From Limnanthes douglasii subsp. nivea (Eukaryota; Streptophyta; Magnoliopsida; Brassicales; Limnanthaceae), in the NCBI GenBank assembly GCA_036936605.1, contig JAUPFV010000005.1, positions 152,459,195-152,523,194 on the forward strand: a stretch of 64,000 nucleotides of DNA. The letters are read 5' to 3'. The translations under genes and the position numbers were made by a program. How positions within the stretch are numbered: the stretch's first letter is position 1; every line of letters begins with the position of its first letter. The notes below the pieces were generated by a model, which was not told where the DNA came from, did no database searches, and saw nothing but the letters and a program-made list of their open reading frames with translations. Below are positions 43,328-53,789 of the stretch, in pieces.

Positions 43328-45776
43328 TTACTCTTCTTTAAAACCAAGTCGCCTGGTGATATAATTCCTTTTTTTATTTGGCCTACCACGTTGTCGCTTT
43401 GCAATATGATTTTGTAATGTAGGTGATTCATCTACAATCGAAGATTGGTCAAAAGAAGTAAATGAGTGTATCAAGATTGAGTAAGATTCTTGATACACCT
43501 TTGAATGCAAATATTCTTTAATAAAATCAAATTAACAACCATAGTTGTATCAGAGAATACTTTAAAAACAGTCGAGCATGATTATTAAATATATCATGAT
43601 TGTCAGAATTATATCACGGGGTGACTTGTAGCATGCCAAATTAAAAACCATAGTTGAATAAGAAAATACTTCAAAAACAATCGAGCATGAGTATTAAATA
43701 TACCATGATTGTTGGATTTCAATTTTTACTCTAAATATTTTATCCATATTTGAACATAAATCAACCGCTTAGACATTTATACCATAAGCAATATCTGAAC
43801 CTTATCAACGACTTCTAATATAGGGAGAGTACGTGTATGTTTAATTTGGGCATTAAAATCTTCTACCATAGATAAATAAACGTTACAATATATTTTACCT
43901 TCAAAAAATGCAGTTGCATAGTTTTCGGGATGAATATTTTCTAAAAACTTAACCACTTTATTGCCATCATTTCTCATAAACTCATCCATCGACTTAAAGT
44001 AAATATGTTTCGTAGGAGTATAAGTATATTCTTTAAACTTTAAAACTAAACTTTCTCGTACCCCTTTAGGAAATTTTTCAAACGACTCTCTTAAATTAAG
44101 AACAAGATGGTAAGGAAATACGAATGGAAATCATTAGGAAATAGAGTTTGAACATATGCAATAAATACCTAAAAATGATCTGAAATGAAGGTTAAATTTC
44201 AGCACAACAAGTGTGGCATTTAACAATGTCAAAAACTACATCCAATCATTTGAATATTCTGAATCAACAATAGCATATTCAATTGGAAACAATCCTGTAA
44301 ATGAAAAAAGAAATAAATACTCTAAACAATAATATAATATTGTTATGAATCCGTTTAATATTGCTGTCAATTTGTTTAACAATAATGTCAACTGCTAAAA
44401 TCTACATACGACTAAAAAACACCGGTAAACACTTTTAAAGTCTTGTTAATCATGTCAACTTAAAATCAACAGTGTATAACTAATTATATTAATGTTATCA
44501 ATCACTTACAACTAGAATTTCCTTTTTTTGAAACAAATATAATATCAATTAGTCATAGTTTATTGTTTAAGCTCTCAAATACAGTGATCACGGAATCAAA
44601 TTAAATATCAAGAACTAAAATATTTCTAGTGAGACTCGCAATCTTACAACGAAAAAAGAAGAGGATAAATAAGGTTGTTACCTTGACTTCCATCTTTAGA
44701 TATGACTGAAATTAAAATTCCCTTGTATTTACTGCTTAAAAATGTCCCATCTAAGTACAAAACTGGTATACATCTTTGGAATCCTTTAATAATAGCATCA
44801 AAAGCTACAAAACATTGAATAGACACAATTGTGTCTCTATTATATTTTAGATGAAAATCACTACTTGGATCAAGATTATTCATTGCATTGATATAGCTCA
44901 TCATAAGACCATAAGATGTAGAACTGTCCCCAAACACTTCAGCGTTTGCTTTTTCTAAAGACCTCAAAGCTACCTTATAGTTAACAACTTAAGACATACC
45001 TGGTTTTAAACATATCTTTTATAGTAGTAGCAGTAAATTTTAAATTAGACCTAACCTCTCATAAAGTTTCCTTAACAACGACACTAGAAGATAAGTGTTT
45101 GTTCATTTTTTTCTTCAAAATAACACTGCATTTGCGCTCCTTTTCATATTTCATATAACCATTGAATCATTAGCTTTATTAGTAGCAACATAGATCATCC
45201 ACATACAATTTTTAGATTCCTTAAATTCACAAGAAGCACCAATTTTTTCTTTCATATTACGATCATACTTAAATGTAAAACCACTTTGTATTACAAAATT
45301 CGAACGTGGATGCCTAAATTCATCATATCCACCTGCAAATACTTGACCAACACCTTATATTTCATTACCCCAAGATTTCTTGCCAAACTCTTTAAAGTTA
45401 GAGCCCAAAAAAGTAACATCTGGAGGTTTATCACTAAAAGGTATGCCCATAACATTATTAACTCTTTGTGTAGCAGAAACTACATCGCATCGTAAACGAA
45501 TATGATTAACACTATTAAGATCACATCTATCTCAACTAAAAACTGACCAAATTGACGAGCAATATTATTCATCAACATAAAATCATATGCATTTGGCAGC
45601 ATACATGTTTTAACATTCCCGGTACTAAAATTAAAATATGACACTATTTTATTCAACTCCATCCATCTACTTAACGCGAAAGCAAACATATCGTCCAAAC
45701 TTTCAAAAATAGTTAATGGTTTACCAATAATTTCTCCACTGAACTTAAAAATCGTACATATAGTAGACATGTAACC
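43328..45776 (-). pseudogene. MURA-like (MULE) transposase, degenerate
   Basis: Minus strand from ATG near 45770: N-terminal block (FESLDDMFAFALSRWMELNK), a MuDR-type N-terminal domain in broken frames around 45350-45170 (FRHPRSNFVIQSGFTFKYD, KEKIGASCEFKESKNCMW), then the DDE start FVAFDAIIKGFQRCIPVLYL-DGTFLSSKYKG (about 44830-44700). After a gap come FPIEYAIVDSEYSNDW (about 44270), NYATAFFEGKIYCNVYLSMV and EDFNAQIKHTRTLPILEVVD (43950-43800), and a C-terminal GRPNKK AT-hook-like tail (43510-43328). Many stops. Established role: cut-and-paste transposase of Mutator-like elements. No SWIM zinc finger is readable. Confidence 0.82.
43525..43715. repeat. two imperfect ~115-bp direct repeats
   Basis: ACCATAGTTG(T/A)AT(C/A)AGA(G/A)AATACTT...CGAGCATGA-TATTAAATATA-CATGATTGT occurs at about 43541-43605 and 43655-43715, within the 3' part of the transposase gene. 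Confidence 0.75.
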
Positions 45777-47503
45777 CTACAAAAATTCAATTGAAAAGAC
45801 ATTAAATTTTATTGACACACGAAGTTAAGAAAAAAAAATACTTCAAACAATCCACGTCGATGAAAGTTATGCTAGAAAGAAATAAAGAAACTTAAACCAA
45901 TTATCACCACATATAATGAAGGTTAGGCTAGAAACTAATACAACTTCTTAAAACAATCAGCAGAAAGATAATTCAAACATCTTAATGTACTTCTTTAAAA
46001 GAAATCAGTAAAAGAAACCAAACCGATGCTCTTATTGTCAAACCTATAAGTCTGGTTTTTAAACCTTTTGTAAAATACTTATGGGTCAGAGGTTCCAACA
46101 ATTCAAATTAAACTTCTAGCGCATCTCACCCCAGATTATATATAATTTGATAAGACCACAACACTATATCTCTACAGTAATCTAGGATATAGTAGGTTGT
46201 GATATATAATGTCACTTTAATCAAAATCAGAACATAAAATCTGGGTATGACAGTAATCTCGTACGATGAAATTAACTAAAACATGTTCGCGTTGTAAAAG
46301 AAATGTAACTTTAAAATTAATGTTGACATTACTTTACAGCTTTGATGAGAACCACTCATTAAATTTAGTGTCCAAATACTACTCTCTCTATATTGGACCA
46401 TTTCAACCATTTAAACAACTTCAGTTCTAATAAAACCTCACCGTTTACTTCTTTCATTCAGACTAACAACTCCTTGTATATACTTTAAGAAATTCGCATC
46501 AATATATTTTTTAACATTCTTGTCTCTCTCTTTTTCTGTTCGATCTATGTATATGCAAGAGTTTCTATGATTCAAGTATTTTTTTAATATCAAATCAATA
46601 ATGAATCATTTAAACACTTCAAGGTACACAATCAGATAAACATAATTCAACTACTACATTTGTCCCAATCTTACATTTGAGAAAAAAAGTAGTGAGGAAA
46701 TCAGAGTCGAGCTTTTTAACAGAAAAGGAACAAAGAGTCGCCGAAAATAGACTAAGTTGTCAGGAATAGACTAAGTGGCCTCAAATAGAGTCATTCTTTG
46801 ATATAATAGACCTCAGAGATAAAAAAGAAAAAAAATTATTATTGTAGCTAATAATAAAAAATAAAATTAAAATAAAGTTTGTAAATAAATAAGGATACAA
46901 ATTGTATTTTTAAAATATTTGATACCTAGTTGATTTAAAAATAATTTAATAGGTCATATTAGATAATACACATCTCACCAAAAATAAATTACCTACTCAT
47001 TTTAATATTATATTAAAAGTAACTTATTTTTATATTTAATGTGTTTCTTATTAAAATAATATAAGTATTTATATTCATGTTGTTTTATATTTCTTAGGTT
47101 TCGAACATTTTTATATATGCACTTAACTCTATTTTTATTTGATCCCTTCTTTATTAAAATATTTATATTTATTTTTTTTTAATATATGCTTTGATTATTT
47201 TTATGTGTGCGCTCTGGTCTATTTTGGTTTTTGGTGTAAAAATTATAATAAAATCCAAAATAATAAATATGTTTTTGTAAATAAGTATAATGAAAATATG
47301 GAATAAAAGATAAAAAAGTTACAACTTTTTGTTATTGGTGTTGTTATCTTTCCCCACAAAAGATCTATAATTTAGATAGTTAACAAAATCACAAACAATA
47401 ATTTTTGAAACATAAAAAAACCACAAAAATAATATCTTAAAAAATAGAAGGCACAAATTTAGAATATGTCAAATATAAAAAAAAAATAAGTATAAGGCAT
47501 TTA
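45777..47503. other. AT-rich region, no gene seen
   Basis: Should contain the transposase promoter and the right terminal inverted repeat of the MULE, but I could not match a terminus to any sequence left of 33000. AATAGACTAAGTNGNC words repeat at 46745-46800. Confidence 0.4.
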
Positions 47504-47520
47504 ATATTGTCAACTTTTTA

Positions 47521-48792
47521 GCATATTAGCATGACATCTAAGTGTATATTTTGTGATAACTGTGAGGAAAAGAATCACTTGTTTGTAAGTTGCCCTTTTG
47601 CTTGGCAACTTTGGAATTGGTTTGCCTGTATCTTTAAAATTAAAATCAAAAGATCAATGGTTCTAACTCATCTTTTAAGATGCTGGTTCTGGTTTTCGAA
47701 ATCAAAATTTCACATTTCTCACCTAATTCCTCAGTTATATGCTGGGTGGTTTGGAAGGTCAGAAACTCTATTAAACATAAGGGGGTTCACATCAGTGTTA
47801 ATAAGGCTATTGAAAACATGATTAACATTGTTAAAGGTGTTGAAGCCAATGGAAATCTCAGTTACAAGCACTGGTTGAAATCTCATAATGTAGGTTTGAT
47901 TATGGGATGTTGCTCTATTGAAAAGAAAAGTAAACCTCAGTACCTTCGATGGATTCCTCCTGATCACTCTCGTCTTAAGATGAATGTCGACGCCTCTTGT
48001 GTGTCCAATGGCGAGGCTGCTACTGGAATACTTTTCAGAAACAGCAAAGAGAGACATCACTCATGCGTATGGTAACCTGATTGGTAAAGTCTCTCCTCTC
48101 CAAGCTGAAACTTTGGCTATGATGCAAGGGCTTACTGTGTGCTTTAAAAATAATTGGACTCACGTTGATATTGATTCTGATTCCCTTGTTCTCATTTAGC
48201 AGCTTACTAGCAACACTAGAACTGATTTTGAGGATCAAAATGTTAGTGACTGCCGCAATTTCCTTGATAATAGCATGATCCTCAAGCACATTTCAAGGGT
48301 CCAGAATCAAGCTGCCGATTGGCTTGCCAAATGGACCCTTAAGTGCAAGCTAAAACACCATTTTCAGCATCATAATGCCCCCTCGGCCGTGCTTGCAATT
48401 ACATTTCTTGAAAGCTTAAATTTAGGGTCTCTTCAATAAGATTAGTTGAACAATGGTACTGCTAGTTTTTTTTATTGTTTTTGCAGGTTTGAATCGGCGC
48501 GACTATTGTGGTGAAGGAAGCAGAGGTGCTGCCATGGAGGGGAAGGAAGCTGTGGTGGCTATGAAATGTAGAAGAAGATGGAGTGAAAATGATGTTTCTT
48601 TAGTTGGAGTTAAGGGGCTGTTCTTTTACGAGGGAGAATTTTTCACCAAAATTTTAATTTTGATTTCATTTGTATGGGGGGAGAATTTCAGCGCCAAATT
48701 TTCATTATTAGCTTAAACTTGAGGTAACTGATCCTCCTTATGTTTGTAATTCTTTTCAATTATTAAAGAAATTCCTTTGATTAAAAAAATAT
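47521..48792 (+). mobile_element. 5'-truncated L1 LINE with 17-bp TSD
   Basis: ATATTGTCAACTTTTTA occurs at 47504-47520 and 48793-48809, flanking a segment that ends with a 3' UTR (CTTATGTTTGTAATTC, CAATTATTAAAGAAATTCC) and an A run. The coding part (47531-48440) is the extreme C-terminus of ORF2: a zinc-binding RT domain (CIFCDNCEEKNHLFVSCPFA) and an RNase H domain (RLKMNVDASCVSNGEAATGI, LQAETLAMMQGL, VDIDSDSLVLI, QNQAADWLAKWTL). A frameshift near 48050 and a stop at 48197 break it. RT and endonuclease are absent through 5' truncation. Confidence 0.88.
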
Positions 48793-48851
48793 ATATTGTC
48801 AACTTTTTACACAAGTAGCATGTCTGACCATGGTTAACTTATCCTAAAAAC

Positions 48852-48860
48852 CCTATATAT
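48852..48860 (+). promoter_or_regulatory. TATA box of the LRR gene
   Basis: CTATATATAA about 60 bases upstream of the ATG at 48916. The LINE ends only 43 bases upstream of the retained target copy's end, so any upstream control elements were pushed 1.3 kb away. Confidence 0.6.
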
Positions 48861-48915
48861 AACAACATTGGCCAAACCTCAAATTCATCAAAACAAAAAC
48901 CCGAGTCCTAAAATC

Positions 48916-50991
48916 ATGGAAGATCCGACCAAAACCTTCTCACTAGCAATTATCATTCTCTCTCTTTTAGCATCATCCGAGGGCTGCAATCCAATCGACA
49001 AACAAGCATTACTCGCATTCAAATCCGAAATCACACATGACCCATCAGGACTCTTAGACTCATGGACAAATTCCTCCAACTGCTGCACTTCATGGAAGGG
49101 TGTAACCTGCGATCCTCTCTCCGGCCGAGTCGTCAACGTGACTCGTACTGGAATCGGCTAGGGCGACGACTTCATCGATACTTACATGACAGGATCACTG
49201 TCTCCATCACTTGGTAACTTAACATTTCTTGAACTTCTTGACTTGAGCACTTTGAGAGAATTGGTCGGTCCGATCCCGGTGGACAGTGGCGTAGCCAGGA
49301 TTTAAACCCTATGGTGTCCTGGTTATTGTCAAAAAATATTTCTTTTGTAGTGGAAGTTGTAAAAATGGTGTTGTAATATATCTTCATATTTTATTTATAT
49401 AAAAATTGTTTAAGTGAGTTTTCCATATTAATTTTGTCAACACTTTGAAGTACTATTATAACATAAAAAAAAAATATAAGTAGACTAATAGATGTATTGA
49501 TTAGGATATCTATTACTAGTGAACTAGATGTATTGATTAGGATATCTATTACTAGTGAACTCGAGAGGCTATGTTGTTACGTTTGATCAGGTTTTAGTTT
49601 GAGCTTTTCTGCTGTATACAAAAACTAATAGATGTGTTGATTATGACTTGTTAGTGAACTCGAGAGCCTATGTTGTTACGGTTTGATCCGTAAAGCAAAA
49701 TAAAAAATTATGATTTATGCAGGTCTATTTGTTTCGAAATTGAAATCTACAGCTTTCTATCTTAAGAAAAACTATAAATCAATCAATGTTATTCTTTGTA
49801 ACTATTGACTATTCAATAAGACATGTAGCAAAGCTTGAATTATAAAAATTAATAACATAGAGTCATAATAAATATTTTAGTATCTCAAGCTTTAGTTTCC
49901 TAATTAATAGTAAAAGAACAATTGTTTTAAAAAATTGTATCTTGTAGTTAGGGGCGACCACAAAGGAACCAACCCGCCCGCTAATCAAATTTATATAAAT
50001 TTATATTATTTTTGAATCATATTATATATATAAATTTATATTATCTTAAAAAACTAATTGAATAGACTCGATATGATGAGACTCCATATTATCTATAATA
50101 AATAATAAATTGAACAGACTCTACAGCTTTTACCAACTACACTCATATAGAAAAAGTAACTACACTCATATAGAAAAATTAATTAAACGGAACCCACAGC
50201 TGGGTCTGTGGGTTCCTGGCCGACGCTTTTACCAACTAGCCTGAGTCATGAAGTAAAAATAAGGTACTAAAGACAATATTTATGGGGCTACGTGGGTTCC
50301 TGGGACCCCACAGGACCCCACCTGGCTCCGCCTGTGCCGGTGGAGTTTGGGAGATTAAAACACCTCAAGCATTTGCTCCTTGAAGTAAATCAGCTTTATG
50401 GGTCAATACCCAATTCATTCAAAAGCTTGGAGAAACTAGAAAGGCTTAATCTAGGTGGTAACAACTTGTCTGGTTTTGTTCTTGGTTCTGTCTTTGGTGC
50501 TATGGAATCATTGTCTGAATTAAATCTTTCAGGAAACAAATTTGTGGGTTCTATTCCAAATGAAATTGGAAAGTTGGGTTTGTCATCACAATTACAACTT
50601 TCAAAAAATAATCTGTCTGGTACTATTCCTTCGAGTATAGGACAGCTTCAGAATCTACAGGCTCTTGATTTATCAGAAAACCAAATAACCGGACCTATTC
50701 CATTCTCAATTAGTAAACTTTCTCAGTTATATGATCTGGAGCTCCATCAAAACAAACTCACTGGAAGATTACCTTCTTCAATTTCTAATCTCACTTCTCT
50801 TGTTCATCTTCGGGCTTCCCAAAACAAGCTCACAGGTTTTTTACCTTCATCGATCGGAAATTTACCGAAAATCCAAAGCGTACGTCTTTTTAACAATAAC
50901 CTCAATGGCCATTTGCCCTCAAGCATTGGAAATCTAGCGACTCTTGCGATATTATACTTCTCCGACAATCAGTTTTCCGGAAAAATTCTCT
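48916..50991 (+). pseudogene. secreted LRR protein gene, split by hAT and cut off by copia
   Basis: ATG at 48916 starts MEDPTKTFSLAIIILSLLAS, a signal peptide, then an LRRNT domain (NPIDKQALLAFKSEI, SSNCCTSWKGVTCDPLSGRV). A stop (TAG, 49159) interrupts, but the frame runs on (MTGSLSPSLGNLTFLELLDL) to GPIPV at 49276. There a 1053-bp hAT element sits. After it, 50337 resumes in the same frame: VEFGRLKHLKHLLLEVNQL, then about eight LRRs of the LxxLxLxxNxLxGxIPxxIG type to FSGKI near 50985, where a copia LTR begins. The family is plant extracellular LRR proteins resembling PGIP/DRT100/At1g33590 types, normally 450-480 residues. The C-terminal repeats and cap are missing. Not functional. Confidence 0.85.
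49284..50336. mobile_element. non-autonomous hAT element (1053 bp, 8-bp TSD)
   Basis: Ends CAGTGGCGTAGCCAGG and, at the right, CCTGGCTCCGCCTGTG (13 of 16 positions match as inverted repeats). CCGGTGGA at 49276-49283 and 50337-50344 is an 8-bp target duplication, the hAT length. The interior is noncoding, with internal direct repeats (AGATGTATTGATTAGGATAT twice at 49490-49560; GTGAACTCGAGAG-CTATGTTGT at 49555 and 49655). CAGTGGCG-AGCCAGGAT termini are common among plant hAT elements. Confidence 0.9.
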
Positions 50992-51290
50992 TGTGAATGA
51001 GTCAAATAGTGCCTTGACAGTGTACTGTGTTCGGTAGTACAGTTTTGTGTTGTGATAGTGATATTGTCCAATCACTTGAGTTAGTCTTGTGGTATGAGCC
51101 CATTATTCCCATAGTCTAGTAAGTCTATTAATTTCCTATAAATAGATTACTAGGGCGACACAAAACACAATCTGAAATCTGTAACCTTTTCTATCATAGT
51201 GAAAGTCTTTCTCTGGCGGCGCCCGTGGACGTAGACAATTGTCGAACCACGTTAAATCCTGTGTGAAATTTGGAAGGAAGTAGGAGAAAA
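50992..51290 (+). mobile_element. Ty1/copia 5' LTR and leader
   Basis: LRR homology stops at about 50990 and TGTGAATGAGTC begins. It contains a TATA box (CCTATAAATAG, 51136) and a leader running to the PBS. The exact inner LTR edge is unclear and no 3' LTR is present. Confidence 0.6.
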
Positions 51291-51291
51291 T

Positions 51292-51303
51292 TGGTATCAG
51301 AGT
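51292..51303 (+). other. copia primer-binding site
   Basis: TGGTATCAGAGT matches the initiator tRNA-Met 3' end complement (TGGTATCAGAGC) with one change. Confidence 0.85.
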
Positions 51304-51343
51304 CACGTGGTGAAATTAGGGCTTTTGCAATTAGGGTTTCATA

Positions 51344-53789
51344 ATGGCGTCTACAGCAACAAAATACATGATTGAAAAATTTGATGGGGGATCCAGCTTT
51401 GCGTTGTGGAAGATTAAACTGAAATCTTCAATGGTACTGCAAGGGCTGTGGAAGGCTGTGGAGAATAAGTTACCAGAAGAGATGAAAGAAGAGGAGAAAC
51501 AAAATCTTCAACAAAGGGCTTTGTGCTGGATTTTAATGAGTGTGAAAGACAATGTGCTTCGCGAGATTAGTGGTGAGAAGACTGCTGCATGCGCATGGAA
51601 AAAGCTAGGAGATCTTTACTCAGAGAAATCAGTAGTAAACCGATTATACTTGAAGAAACGTTTGTATGATTTCAGATTGAAAGAAGGTATGTCCATAACA
51701 GAGCACCTAGATAATTTTAAATCAATTATAATGGACTTGGAGAACATAGATGTCAATATTGAGGATGAGGATCAAGCTTTGTTTGTATTGAGATCGTTAC
51801 CAGCTCCCTATGAAAACTTCGTAGATACCATTATGTATGGTAATGATAAGTTATCACTAGCAGATGTCAAAGGGGCACTGAAATCAAAAGAGATGAGACA
51901 GTTGCAGCCAGACAATCAAGCTGAAGGGGAAGGTCTTATGACTAGGGGAAGCTCTAAAAGCAAAGAGAGTTCTTTAAGAAGGAAGAAATGGAGGTCCAAG
52001 TCAAGGGTGAAGCACTCAAACTGTTATGAATGCGGTGAGCAGGGTCATTATAGGAGAGATTGTCCGAAACTGAATGGTAAGAAGGGAAATCAAAAGGGAA
52101 ATGCAGCAAACATTGTTGAAGGTGTGAACGATTCCGACGATAGTGAAAACAGTGGTAAAGGAGATGTATTGTCCCCGAGTTCAGACTTTGGGAAAAAATC
52201 TTGGGTACTTGATACTGGCGCTACATATCACATGTGTCAGTTCAAGCAGTGGTTTGATACATACAAGCCAATGCAGGGAACTGTCTATATAGGGAACAAT
52301 CATTCGTTGACTGTTGGTGGTATTGGTAACGACAGAATCAGAATGTTTGACGGGGTTGTTAGAATCTTGACGTGCTGGCATGTTCCTGGGTTAAAAAGAA
52401 ACCTGATTTCTCTTGGGACTCTAGACTCTCGGGGTTACAAGTACCATGCAGAAAATGGTGTAATCAAAGTGACAAAAGGCTCAATGGTATGCATGAAAGG
52501 CAATTTGCATAAGGGTCTTTACATTCTCTAGGGAAGTGTTGTTATGGGCGATGCTGCAGTAGCATCATCAGGGAGTAATAGCAAAAGTAGGCAGGATCAA
52601 AATACGTTGTGGCATTGGCGTCTTGGTCACATGAGTGACAGAGGATTAGCTGTTTTGGGAAAGAGAGATTTGTTGAAAGGGTATAAAGCAGAATCATTGG
52701 GCTTTTGTGAGCACTGTGTGTTTGGTAAACAAACTAGAGTCAAATTCAGCAAATCAGTTGTAAGAAAGGCTAAAGGGACAGTGGACTACATTCACTCAGA
52801 TCTTTGGGGTCCAAACAGAATTCCATCCAAGAGCGGAGCCAGATACTACATGAGTTTGATTGATGATTATTCAAGGATGGTGTGGGTTTACTTTCTGAAA
52901 ACGAAAGATGAAGCATATTCAACCTTTGTCAAATGGAAGACGATGATTGAGAAGCAAACATGAAGAAAAATCAAACGTCTTAGGACACATAATGGGTTAG
53001 AATATTGCAGTCGTGAGTTCAACGAGTTTTGCGAAGCTGAGGGAATAGTGCGCCATCGCACTTGTTCTAGAACACCACAACAGAATGGAGTCGCAGAAAG
53101 AATGAACAGAATGCTTTGTGACAAGGCACGAAGTATGCTCTCGCATTCCGGTGTGGGAAAGGATTTTTGGGCTGAAGCTATTAATACAGCGTGTTACCTT
53201 GTTGAATCAGTCTCCATCAACGGCTATTAATTGTAAAACTCCTTTTGAGATTTGGTCTGGATCGTCGGCTGATTATGAACATTTGAGGGTGTTCAGTTGT
53301 CCTGCGTATGCTCATGTGAGAGATGGTAAGCTTGAGCCGAGGGCAAAGAGATGCATATTTCTAGGATATGCTACTGGAGTGAAGGGATATAGGTTATGGT
53401 GTACCTCTCCAAAGTCTCCAGGTTTTCTCATCAGTAGGGACGTTACTTTTAATGAGTTTGCTTCTATAGACAGTCAGAAGGAAGTAGGAGAAATGGTCGA
53501 ATCAGGATCGGTTGTGAGTAAACAGGTGGAGCTTGAAGTAGAATCAGTTGCTAGCAGGTCCAGTAATTCAAGTGGTTCTAAGGTGGATCCAGAATCAGGA
53601 GGTGAAGCGTCAGCATCAGATGATAGTGACGATGATGCGCCTGAACCAGAACAACAACCTTATAGCATAGCATTGGGCAGAGAAAGAAGAGATATCAGAC
53701 TTCCAAAAAGGTATGTGAATCTAGGTGCATATGCTCTGACAGTTGCAGAAGAAGTTGAGATGCAGGAACCTAGTAGCTACAGAGAAGCT
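51344..53789 (+). pseudogene. Ty1/copia gag-protease-integrase, truncated before RT
   Basis: Gag from ATG 51344 (KFDGGSSFALWKIKLKSSMV) with a CCHC zinc knuckle CYECGEQGHYRRDC at 52021. The protease site is WVLDTGATYHM (52205). A stop at 52529 precedes the GAG-pre-integrase block LWHWRLGHMSDRGLAVLGKR. In the integrase, HSDLWGPNR holds the first Asp, a TGA at 52961 interrupts, RTHNGLEYC has His in place of the second catalytic Asp, and NGVAERMNR keeps the Glu. A frameshift lies near 53215. The linker ends EMQEPSSYREA at 53789, exactly where RT should start, and gypsy sequence begins. RT, RNase H and 3' LTR are absent. It resembles Tork/Tnt1-type elements. Confidence 0.9.

Noticed and set aside
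48868..48915. Earlier start of the LRR ORF at 48868
   Set aside because: That codon is TTG. The ATG at 48916 gives a proper signal peptide and lies about 60 bases after the TATA box.
51344..53789. Possibility of an active copia element
   Set aside because: Two stops, a frameshift, a lost catalytic Asp and no RT or 3' LTR.
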